A stretch of 64,000 nt of DNA, from positions 60,635-124,634 of the forward strand of contig JANXAJ010000002.1 of assembly GCA_025062295.1 (NCBI GenBank), read 5' to 3'. Position numbers and translations under genes: made by a program. Origin of the DNA: Bacteroidia bacterium (lineage in GTDB: Bacteria > Bacteroidota > Bacteroidia > SpSt-205). Every line of letters starts with the position of its first letter. Position 1 is the first letter of the stretch. The notes below the pieces were generated by a model. It saw only the letters and a list, made by a program, of their open reading frames with translations, was not told where the DNA came from and did no database searches. Shown one piece after another: positions 36,701-44,825 of the stretch.

Positions 36701-36970
36701 AGGAAGTCCATGGGTGTCCCATCCTGCCCGTCGAGGCACTTGGTATCCCCGCATAGTTTTGTAGCGGCATACAAGGTCCTTCAAGGTGCGAGCAAAGACG
36801 TGGTGGATGCCAGGTTTGCCATTAGCGGAGGGGGGACCTTCATAGAACACAAAGAGGGGTCTGCCCTGCCGCCGCTGAACAGAGACTTCAAAAGTTTTTT
36901 CTTGTCGCCACCGCTTCAGTATCTCTTTCTCCCACTTCGGCAGCTGGAGCGGACCCAAACTCTTCCACAT
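33704..36970 (-). CDS. ileS: Isoleucyl-tRNA synthetase
   Basis: [76 protein letters not shown]. Confidence 0.96.
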   Translation of the reverse strand: [1088 protein letters not shown]

Positions 36971-36975
36971 CTCTA

Positions 36976-36983
36976 CAAAAGTA
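36976..36983 (-). promoter_or_regulatory. TACTTTTG box 5 nt before ileS ATG
   Basis: CAAAAGTA at 36976-36983; ATG at 36970. Confidence 0.65.
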
Positions 36984-37032
36984 CAAAACTACCTTCCCTC
37001 TGTGCAGGAAAGGAAATACCTTCACCTCATCT

Positions 37033-38124
37033 ATGAGACGGCTGCGGCTCTACTGGGTAGTGGGTGAGCTTTCAGGAGAAATGCATGCCGCAGCACTTCT
37101 AAGAGCCCTTTATCAGCTTTATCCTTCCATAGAGTCGCGAGGAATGGGTGGAGAGGAGATGCAAGCTCTTGGCATGAGCCTTGCTGCTCACTGGAGGGAG
37201 TACAGCGTGGTCGGATTTGTAGAGGTGATAGGAAAGCTCCGTCGCTTCATTCGGCTCTATACCTTCTTGAAAAAGGATATCCTCTCATTTCATCCAGATA
37301 GGCTTATCCTAGTGGATTATCCCGGTTTGAATCTGCGGTTAGCTCACTGGGCTGCGACTCAAGGATTGGGCGTAACCTACTTTATTCCGCCCCAGCTCTG
37401 GGCTTGGAATCCAGGCCGAGTGCGCTTTCTTCGGCACCCTCAAATACAGATCCTGTGCATTCTGCCATTTGAGCCTGCATTTTATGCGCAGTACGGAATT
37501 CAAGCCGAGTTTGTAGGGCATCCACTTGTAGATCGGCTACGGAATGTAAAGCCTTTTCAGTGGTCAAAACCATACATTGCGCTCCTCCCAGGGAGTAGGC
37601 TCTCGGAGGTGAAACACATTTTACCCACTATGGCAGTCCTTCCTTCTTTCCTCCCTCACATGGATTTTATTGTCTCCAAAGTTCGGCATATCCCTTCTTC
37701 AATCTACCAGGAACGAGCTCCGAAACTTCCCCTGATAGAAGGCTCTACGCCTGAACTCTTGTGCGGTGCGGAGGCAGCTGTAGTTGCCTCTGGTACAGCG
37801 ACTTTAGAAGCAGCCCTCGTAGGAACTCCCACTGTAATCGTGTATAAAGGAAACCCTTTCTCCTATTCTATTGCCAAGAGGCTGGTTCGAGTCTCCTTCA
37901 TCGGACTTCCAAACCTTATCTTAGGAGAAGCGGTCTTTCCAGAACTGATTCAACCTGAATATACACCTGCTAAAGTAGCAGAGGCTCTTCTAAATCAGCT
38001 TAGCCAGAGAGGCTCTATTCAAACGAAGCTTCAATCTCTACGGCAAAAATTAGAGGGACCTTCTGAAGGAGCTGTGCAAAAAGCGGCACAGGCCCTCATC
38101 ACTGCCATAAAATATACAGGGTGA
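37033..38124 (+). CDS. lpxB: Lipid-A-disaccharide synthase
   Basis: VVGELSGEMHAAALLRAL; RGMGGEEMQALG; PPQLWAWNPGRVRFLRH; LLPGSRLSEVKHILPTM; ASGTATLEAALVGTPTVIVYK. Confidence 0.94.
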   Translation: MRRLRLYWVVGELSGEMHAAALLRALYQLYPSIESRGMGGEEMQALGMSLAAHWREYSVVGFVEVIGKLRRFIRLYTFLKKDILSFHPDRLILVDYPGLNLRLAHWAATQGLGVTYFIPPQLWAWNPGRVRFLRHPQIQILCILPFEPAFYAQYGIQAEFVGHPLVDRLRNVKPFQWSKPYIALLPGSRLSEVKHILPTMAVLPSFLPHMDFIVSKVRHIPSSIYQERAPKLPLIEGSTPELLCGAEAAVVASGTATLEAALVGTPTVIVYKGNPFSYSIAKRLVRVSFIGLPNLILGEAVFPELIQPEYTPAKVAEALLNQLSQRGSIQTKLQSLRQKLEGPSEGAVQKAAQALITAIKYTG

Positions 38125-39214
38125 AACGAAGGGTATTTTGGAGGGGGTGATTTTGCACGAGAGAGGTCAGATAGGCAATATCTATGCCCAATCGACGAAA
38201 CTGAAAACCTGCACCGAGCGTCAAAAAGCGGCGATTCCCCTTCATTGGGTCCTCATAGAAGAAGCCGCCTCTCACCTTGAAAAGGCGATTATAGTCATAT
38301 TCTGCTCCAATACTCCAGTAAATCTCCGAAAGCTCTTCTCGCCAGCCCCCTGGGGCATCCCCGAAGCTCCTAAACATGCCTTCTAAGAGAGCCACTTGTG
38401 CTGCTCCCCCAGCCGAGGGCACTAAGAGCTTGTTGAAGTCATTCGCTATCGTGAAGCGATTGAAATCATCAATCTGCAAAGTAAAAGAATAGCCCAGTCG
38501 CAGATTGGTCGGAATAAAGTCCCGCTGTCCCGAGGCTGTGTATGCCATTTTCGCTCCTATGTGCGAGATATGAGCACCCCAGCGAAAAGTCAAAGGAAGA
38601 GGCTGAGGTTTGACCTTGAGAGTCCAATCTTTCTGATAGTAGAAGCCGACATCCCCTGCGACAGAGCGTCCAGGCTGAGTGGTCAGGCCACCAACCGTCG
38701 TGGCCCCTGTCAAGTTACTCTGAATGTAGCGAAGGGCTACGCCAGCTGAGAGATTGCTTGCCAGAAGCCGACTATAACCAGCGGAGATAGCAAATTCATT
38801 TGCATCATACTCCCCTGTCTTGAGACCAGCATTATCTGTAAATTCTATTTGCCCTAAGCTGAAAAAGGTCAGTGTCCCACCAATTGTTCCTGCTTTTTCA
38901 CCAAGATGGGCATAGGCAGGCAGGTAGAAATGATTAATGTCTCCGATGCCAAGGGCTCGAAGCCAAGGGGTGTAAGAGAAAGCTAGGCCCGCCCGACTCT
39001 CTGCCAGCGCCAGTGCCCCTACATTCCAGTGCATACTATACATATTTGGGGGAAGTGCTACTCCTGTTTCAGCCATGCCGCCACTGCGCGCATCAGGACA
39101 AATCAGCAGAAAAGGTACGGCTGTCGTAATAGCCCGAATTTGACCCGCAGGATTGGACTGTGCCTGCCCAAAGGCTTGGGCTAAAAGCCCACTTATGACG
39201 AGTAGTCTTCTCAT
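38099..39214 (-). CDS. porV: Type IX secretion system outer-membrane protein PorV
   Basis: RAITTAVPFLLICPDARSGGMAETGVALPPNMYSMHWNVGALALAES...LSYTPWLRALGIGDIN. ATG at 39214. Confidence 0.9.
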   Translation of the reverse strand: MRRLLVISGLLAQAFGQAQSNPAGQIRAITTAVPFLLICPDARSGGMAETGVALPPNMYSMHWNVGALALAESRAGLAFSYTPWLRALGIGDINHFYLPAYAHLGEKAGTIGGTLTFFSLGQIEFTDNAGLKTGEYDANEFAISAGYSRLLASNLSAGVALRYIQSNLTGATTVGGLTTQPGRSVAGDVGFYYQKDWTLKVKPQPLPLTFRWGAHISHIGAKMAYTASGQRDFIPTNLRLGYSFTLQIDDFNRFTIANDFNKLLVPSAGGAAQVALLEGMFRSFGDAPGGWREELSEIYWSIGAEYDYNRLFKVRGGFFYEDPMKGNRRFLTLGAGFQFRRLGIDIAYLTSLVQNHPLQNTLRFTLYILWQ

Positions 39215-39232
39215 GGAGCGAAAAGCCTCCCA

Positions 39233-39240
39233 CAAATGTA
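39233..39240 (-). promoter_or_regulatory. TACATTTG box 18 nt before porV ATG
   Basis: CAAATGTA at 39233-39240; ATG at 39214. Confidence 0.5.
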
Positions 39241-39254
39241 ACGAGGTTCCTTCG

Positions 39255-39262
39255 TACTTTTG
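39255..39262 (+). promoter_or_regulatory. TACTTTTG box 4 nt before tRNA-Ser 5' end
   Basis: Exact TAnnTTTG; tRNA begins at 39267. Confidence 0.65.
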
Positions 39263-39266
39263 CTAT

Positions 39267-39355
39267 GGAGGGATGCCGGAGCGGTCGAACGGGCCTGACT
39301 TGAAATCAGGTAGCTCACTCAAGTGAGCTCGGGGGTTCGAATCCCTCTCCCTCCG
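39267..39355 (+). tRNA. tRNA-Ser (TGA)
   Basis: GGAGGGA/TCCCTCC acceptor, anticodon arm CCTGA-CTTGAAA-TCAGG, long variable arm, no encoded CCA. Confidence 0.95.
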
Positions 39356-39356
39356 C

Positions 39357-40358
39357 ATGACGACCTTAGAGCAGTTTATTGCTGATCGTCAGCAAGAGGT
39401 GGAAAAAGCCACTGGCGCTTTCTCCAAAATCTTGCGAGACATTGGATTAGGGGCTAAAATGGTCAGCTTTTACTTGCGCCGGGCTTCACTCGCAGGGTTC
39501 CTCGGCGAACTCGGACTGACTAATATCCAAGGCGAAAGCGTCCAGAAGCTGGATGATATGGCGAATCGTCTTTTTATTCGGCTTTTCTCTCACAATCCCC
39601 ACATAGCTGGGATCGCCACAGAAGAGGAGGCTGAAATCCTATCTACTAATCCCGATGGGAAATATGTCATTCTTTTAGACCCCCTGGATGGTTCTTCTAA
39701 CATAGATGTAGGTGTGCCTGTAGGGACTATTTTTTCCGTGTATCGGCGTCTGACCCCTATAGGCACACCATGCACAGAAAGGGATTTTCTTCAAGGAGGG
39801 CGGCAGCAAGTAGCAGCGGGATACGTCCTGTATGGTACGAGTACCCTTCTCTTTTACACAACAGGACGGGGGGTTCATGGCTTCACTTTAGAGCCAGCGG
39901 CTGGCGAATTTCTTCTGACTTATCCTCAAGTTCAAATGCCCTCCCATAGCTCATACTATTCCTTCAATGATAATCAGCTTCATGAGTGGAGCCTGGAACT
40001 TCAGCAGTATGTGGCTGACCTTCATTTGCGCAATCAGAGAGCAGAGAAGCCACAATCTCTCCGATATGTGGGGTCTTTAGTAGCAGACTTCCATCGGAAT
40101 TTGCTCAAAGGCGGCTTTTTCATGTATCCTGGCACTGTCAAGAAGCCGGAGGGAAAACTTCGCCTCCTGTATGAGGGATATCCGATCGCCTGGCTGACGG
40201 AAGAAGCTGGCGGCAAGGCGAGCAATGGCTATCAGCCCCTCTTAGATGTCCCTCCTCACTCCATCCATCAACGCACTCCTCTTTTCATTGGCCCAGTAGA
40301 AGAAATAGAACGGCTCACTTCCTTCCTTCAACGCAATGTCGCTGTGGAGACGACTTAA
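39357..40358 (+). CDS. fbp: Fructose-1,6-bisphosphatase class 1
   Basis: LDPLDGSSNIDVGVPVGTIFSVYRR; QQVAAGYVLYGTSTLL; RYVGSLVADFHRNLLKGGFFMYPGT. ATG at 39357. Confidence 0.95.
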   Translation: MTTLEQFIADRQQEVEKATGAFSKILRDIGLGAKMVSFYLRRASLAGFLGELGLTNIQGESVQKLDDMANRLFIRLFSHNPHIAGIATEEEAEILSTNPDGKYVILLDPLDGSSNIDVGVPVGTIFSVYRRLTPIGTPCTERDFLQGGRQQVAAGYVLYGTSTLLFYTTGRGVHGFTLEPAAGEFLLTYPQVQMPSHSSYYSFNDNQLHEWSLELQQYVADLHLRNQRAEKPQSLRYVGSLVADFHRNLLKGGFFMYPGTVKKPEGKLRLLYEGYPIAWLTEEAGGKASNGYQPLLDVPPHSIHQRTPLFIGPVEEIERLTSFLQRNVAVETT

Positions 40359-41064
40359 GCGTGCTCTTCGCGCTCTCCTCGGTAAAGCTGTGGAGAGCAT
40401 AGAAGATCCTCGCCTGATTTTAGAGCAGAATATCCGAGAGCTCAACGAGCAAGTCCCTAAAATGAATGAACACATTGCTTCTGTCAAAGCTACTGTTACA
40501 CTCTTAGAACGAGAGCTGAGCAAGTATAAAAAAGAGTACAGTGACTTGATTGCTCGGGTGCGAGCAGCCCTTCAGCAGAATCGGGAAGATTTGGCGGAGC
40601 AGTATGCGCTCCGAATAGAGAACCTCAAAAGGAGCATTGCCCAAACCGAAACAGAATTAGAAGCGGCTCGGAAGGCTTATGAAAAGGCGCTCGAAGTAAA
40701 GAAGCTTTTCATGCGAGAGCGCGAAAGAAAAATCCAAGAAGCACGAGCAGCCCTTCAGCAGTACGAACGAGCCAAATGGCAAGCAAAAATTGCGGATGCC
40801 TTTGAGCAGTTTGAAGTGGGTGGGATAGACCAGACCCACGACGAGATGGTTCGCCGGCTTCAAGAGAAGTCTGCGCAGTATGAGGCTCGCTTAGAACTTG
40901 CCTTAGAAAGCATTGATACCTCTCGGCTCAAGATAGAAGAAGAGATGGAGCGAATCCAAGCTAAAGAATCTCTGGCGCGTCTCAAAGCTGAGCTTGGCAT
41001 GGAAGAGTCTCCTCCACCTCAGAGAGAAAGACCTGAAGGACCCGAGAAAGAACCCCTTCTGTGA
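40336..41064 (+). CDS. PspA/IM30 family protein
   Basis: MSLWRRLKRALRALLGKAVESIEDPRLILEQNIRELNEQVPKMNEHIASVKA; long coiled coil. Confidence 0.9.
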   Translation: MSLWRRLKRALRALLGKAVESIEDPRLILEQNIRELNEQVPKMNEHIASVKATVTLLERELSKYKKEYSDLIARVRAALQQNREDLAEQYALRIENLKRSIAQTETELEAARKAYEKALEVKKLFMRERERKIQEARAALQQYERAKWQAKIADAFEQFEVGGIDQTHDEMVRRLQEKSAQYEARLELALESIDTSRLKIEEEMERIQAKESLARLKAELGMEESPPPQRERPEGPEKEPLL

Positions 41065-41291
41065 TGGCATACACACCCGAGGAGTATAATCAGCTGAAAG
41101 AGTTCTACAAAAAGGAGCTAAGAGAGCGAAGAGAGCTGTTGGAACAGTTTCGCTTAAGGCACCTCTCTGAGCGAGCACAGTGGCACTTGCATCAAATTCA
41201 AGTATCTTTAGCTCAGTTAGGCGTCAGTTCGGAGCCCTCTCCCTCATCTGAAGAGCCTTCTCCTCCTGTAGCTAATAAAACCCTCCTCTAA
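41061..41291 (+). CDS. Small hypothetical protein translationally coupled to the PspA-like gene
   Basis: ATG overlaps PspA stop (ATGATGG context); 76 aa charged, helical. Confidence 0.6.
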   Translation: MMAYTPEEYNQLKEFYKKELRERRELLEQFRLRHLSERAQWHLHQIQVSLAQLGVSSEPSPSSEEPSPPVANKTLL

Positions 41292-41586
41292 AAGGTCTCC
41301 CCCTTCATCTCCGGCCTCTTGTTAGTTTCTCCAAGGGAAGGAAGACAGAGGGGCTCGTGAGTTTAGGGCGGACGTGGGATTACTTGAGTAGGGGGGCTGT
41401 ATCAGAGGCCTCCGGCATTCTACTGCGGCTGCTACTCAGAGGGGCTGAGGAGGATATACTTCTTAGACGACACTGGTAGGTGTGACGCCTTTACTATCCC
41501 GCTAAGGAATGAGGAGAAGCTAACACCTTCCATGCAGTAGAAAGCAGAAATCTCTCTAGCAAGCATAATGTTTAATCGGAAGCCTT

Positions 41587-43011
41587 ATGACGAAAGAAGT
41601 TCGTTTTACACTGATTGGTGTCTTTATCGGACTCTTTTTAGCGGCTTTAGATCAGACAGTAGTATCTACTGCTCTTCCTCGTATTCTGAAGGAATTGAGA
41701 GGTGAAGCGTGGTATGGATGGGTAGGAGCGTTATACCTTTTGGGAAGTACGATCTCAGCTCCGATAGCAGGACGCCTTGTTGAGATTCTCTCACGCCGAG
41801 CTATTCTCTTAGGCGCTTTGGGACTCTTTGGGGCTGGCTCTTTTCTCTGTGGAAGCGCGATTCATCTTACCCAACTTCTTGCTTTTCGGTTTATCCAAGG
41901 ACTCGGTGGTGGGGCTCTCTTCTCTTTAGCATTTACGACGTTAGCGTGGTTTTTCCCTCCTCGAGAACGGAGCCGATGGGCTGGGATCGTCGGGGCAGTT
42001 TTTGGGATAGCAGGCGCTGTAGGACCCATTTTAGGGGGGGTGGTGGCTGAGACGATTGGCTGGCGCTGGGCTTTCTGGGGAAACCTGCCCTTCCTTCTTA
42101 TTGCAGCAATTTTCGTAGCGCTACATCTTCCCATTCAGCCAGCCCCTGAGCGGGCGCCAATGGATATTAAGGGGGCACTCCTTCTTGCAGGCTGGACCAG
42201 TGCCACACTTCTTGCTTTTTCCTTTTGGAGTCCAAAGAGGCTGGGCGAGCCAGTGTGGGGGGTGGTTCTATTAGGTGTAGGGATGCTCCTACTGGGAGCA
42301 TGGATACGCACAGAGAGGTCCCAACTGAGCCCCCTCTTTGACTTAAGGCTTGCCCGGATTCCAACCTTCCGCTACGCTGCTCTGACAGGGTTCTTTTTTG
42401 GAGGGATATTTCTAACAGGTGTTACCTTTCTTCCCCTATACCTTCAAGAGGTGCTTGGTTATCCACCTCGGCATAGCGGTCTTCTTTTGCTGGCATTTAC
42501 AGTGGGGGCAATCCTGAGCACAGGCGCAGCTGGACGATGGGTGAGTCAGCATGGACGATACAAGCCGATTCTCTTTTGGAGTGGGATTCTTCTGCTCCTC
42601 CTTTTTGGGTGGGCAGCTTTTGCTCTTCCTGCTACCTTCTCGGTCGGGGGGCTTACGCTGATAATGCTTCTTACAGCTTTTCCGCTTGGTCCCTACCAAG
42701 CTCTCCTTAGCGTGATAGGGCAAAACGACATACCTCTCCATCGGATAGGCTCTGCTACGAGTGCGCTTCAGTTTATGCGACAAGTGGGTTCAGCCGTAGG
42801 GCTAGCCCTTGTAAATGCACTTTATCTCATAGGTACAGAGGGAAAAGACATCCCCACTGAAGCCCTCTTAGGTGGATTAAGAGCGACCTGCGGCGGAGCA
42901 GCAATACTCAGCATCCTTATGTGCGCTTGCGTACTTCTTCTCCCTGATGGTCGCTTGCGCACTACTCACTGGAATCCCCTTTCGGAGAGCACCTCCAAGA
43001 GTAGCTCATAG
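41587..43011 (+). CDS. MFS multidrug transporter, DHA2/EmrB type
   Basis: ALDQTVVSTALPRILKELRG; QGLGGGALFSLAFTTLAWFFPPRERSRWAGIVGAVFGIAGAVGPILGGVV. Confidence 0.92.
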   Translation: MTKEVRFTLIGVFIGLFLAALDQTVVSTALPRILKELRGEAWYGWVGALYLLGSTISAPIAGRLVEILSRRAILLGALGLFGAGSFLCGSAIHLTQLLAFRFIQGLGGGALFSLAFTTLAWFFPPRERSRWAGIVGAVFGIAGAVGPILGGVVAETIGWRWAFWGNLPFLLIAAIFVALHLPIQPAPERAPMDIKGALLLAGWTSATLLAFSFWSPKRLGEPVWGVVLLGVGMLLLGAWIRTERSQLSPLFDLRLARIPTFRYAALTGFFFGGIFLTGVTFLPLYLQEVLGYPPRHSGLLLLAFTVGAILSTGAAGRWVSQHGRYKPILFWSGILLLLLFGWAAFALPATFSVGGLTLIMLLTAFPLGPYQALLSVIGQNDIPLHRIGSATSALQFMRQVGSAVGLALVNALYLIGTEGKDIPTEALLGGLRATCGGAAILSILMCACVLLLPDGRLRTTHWNPLSESTSKSSS

Positions 43012-44033
43012 GCACTATCTGGAATAGCAGGAAAGTTAGCAATGCGGAAGGTGGTATCCCGATAGGAACCGTACCCCCATCCAAGGTATAACCCTTTTTC
43101 TTGAGCCTTAGAGCGCAGGAGACTCCCCTGGGCTGAGCTCTGCCACTGAAAAGTGAGCACAGTTGGAGACCTCCAACTGGGAGGGAGCAGAGACATGAAC
43201 CCTCGTTTTTGCATCTCCTCCTCTATCCACCGAGCCCGCTGCCACAGAAGCTCCTCCGTCGGAGGTTCCCGATCAGCAAAGACTCTGGACAGGAGAAAGA
43301 TATTCAGCAGAGCAGGAGTATGAGGGGGCTCATGCCGCCGAGCACATTCCAGCACATAGGCTAAATCGTTGAAGCGACGACGAGAAGAGAAGGAAAACCG
43401 ATCAAGAATCCTCGATGAGACTGCAAGAACTGCCAGCCCTGGAGGAAGACCTAAACATTTTTGTACAGAAGCAAAAGCTATATCTACGAGATCCCAGGGT
43501 AAGCTCAATCCACCTATACTGCTGGTAGCATCCACGGCGATAATACTTTCTGGAAAGGCTGAGCGAATATCCCTAAAATGTGATAAAAGAGCTCCTATGG
43601 AGGTCTCTACATGAACTACAGCTACATACTCAGCCTGAGGAAAAGCGGATAAAGCGGAACGGTAGGACTCCCATGGCATGTCAAGACTCAGCCAAAGACT
43701 CTGAGCCTGAGGAGATAGCGCACGCTGAAGATGAAACCACCTCTCTCCGAAGCTGCCTTGAATGAGGTGGAGAGTTGAATAGCCAGCGGTCGCATCTACT
43801 AACATCTGCCATACCTCCGTAGCGCTACTGGCAAAAGCCACCAGCCACTCTTTGGGAAGGCGAAGGTACCTCGCAATAGCTATCTGGGCTTGCTCAAATA
43901 TCGTCCGCCAGAAGGGGTCTCGGTGATATCTGGACAGGAGCCCTTCCTTTAGGGCTACCTCTGTCCAGTGCCGGACCTCGGGAAAAAGCTGAGCAGGCCC
44001 AGGCTGAAACGAATAGATTATTTCCCCTGCCAA
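42966..44033 (-). CDS. PLP-dependent class V aminotransferase (SerC-like)
   Basis: FQPGPAQLFPEV; AVDATSSIGGLSLPWDLVDIAFASVQKCLGLPPGLAVLAVS. Confidence 0.85.
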   Translation of the reverse strand: MAGEIIYSFQPGPAQLFPEVRHWTEVALKEGLLSRYHRDPFWRTIFEQAQIAIARYLRLPKEWLVAFASSATEVWQMLVDATAGYSTLHLIQGSFGERWFHLQRALSPQAQSLWLSLDMPWESYRSALSAFPQAEYVAVVHVETSIGALLSHFRDIRSAFPESIIAVDATSSIGGLSLPWDLVDIAFASVQKCLGLPPGLAVLAVSSRILDRFSFSSRRRFNDLAYVLECARRHEPPHTPALLNIFLLSRVFADREPPTEELLWQRARWIEEEMQKRGFMSLLPPSWRSPTVLTFQWQSSAQGSLLRSKAQEKGLYLGWGYGSYRDTTFRIANFPAIPDSAYELLLEVLSERGFQ

Positions 44034-44791
44034 GTAGGAGGACGCTTCTCCATAAAGGCCCGCATGCCTTCCTTCTGATCATTTGTAGCAAAGAGGAGGT
44101 AGAAATTCTTTCGCTCAAAGTGAAGCCCCTCCTCCAGCGATAACTCATATGCTTTATTCACTGCCTGCTTTGCCATCTGAACTGCAATCGGTGGCATAGA
44201 AGCGATCTCAGCCGCCAAGTTGAGCGCTTCCTCAAGATAAAGCTCAGGAGGGACCACTCGGCTCACGAGTCCCCAACTTTCAGCTTGCTTTGCTGAGAAG
44301 AAGCGCCCAGTAAGGATATACTCCATGGCTCGGGACTTGCCAATAGCGCGTGTAAGACGCTGAGTCCCTCCAGCCCCCGGGATAACCCCAATCTTAATCT
44401 CAGGCTGTCCAAACTGAGCTGTCTCACTGGCGATGATAATATCACATAGCATTGCCAGCTCACAGCCTCCCCCCAGAGCATACCCACTCACTGCGGCGAT
44501 GAGAGGTTTCTTGAGGCGCTTGATTTGATCCCATCGCTGAAACTGATCCAAAAGAAGCATATCTACAGCGGAATCTTCTGCCATCTCCTTGATATCAGCT
44601 CCAGCAGCAAATGCCCGCTCATCTCCTGTAAGAACCATCACTCGTACCTCAGGATCATTATCCAGTCTCACGAGAGTATCTGTAAGCTCAGCAACAAGAG
44701 CTCGATTGAGTGCATTTAGACTTTCAGGGCGATTGAGACGAAGAAGGGCTACGCCCGGCTTCACCCCTTTCTCTACCAGTAAATGGCTCAT
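44018..44791 (-). CDS. Enoyl-CoA hydratase/isomerase (crotonase) family
   Basis: VALLRLNRPESLNALN; GDERAFAAGADIKEM; AVSGYALGGGCELAMLCDIIIAS; QPEIKIGVIPGAGGTQRL. Confidence 0.94.
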   Translation of the reverse strand: MSHLLVEKGVKPGVALLRLNRPESLNALNRALVAELTDTLVRLDNDPEVRVMVLTGDERAFAAGADIKEMAEDSAVDMLLLDQFQRWDQIKRLKKPLIAAVSGYALGGGCELAMLCDIIIASETAQFGQPEIKIGVIPGAGGTQRLTRAIGKSRAMEYILTGRFFSAKQAESWGLVSRVVPPELYLEEALNLAAEIASMPPIAVQMAKQAVNKAYELSLEEGLHFERKNFYLLFATNDQKEGMRAFMEKRPPTWQGK

Positions 44792-44795
44792 ATTG

Positions 44796-44803
44796 CAAAG
44801 GTA
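44796..44803 (-). promoter_or_regulatory. TACCTTTG box 4 nt before crotonase ATG
   Basis: CAAAGGTA at 44796-44803; ATG at 44791. Confidence 0.65.
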
Positions 44804-44825
44804 GAATCCCTCCCCTATCCGAGCC

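Noticed and set aside
41292-41586. tmRNA, SRP RNA, RNase P RNA or cobalamin riboswitch
   Set aside because: None of the diagnostic conserved motifs of these RNAs is visible in the gap.
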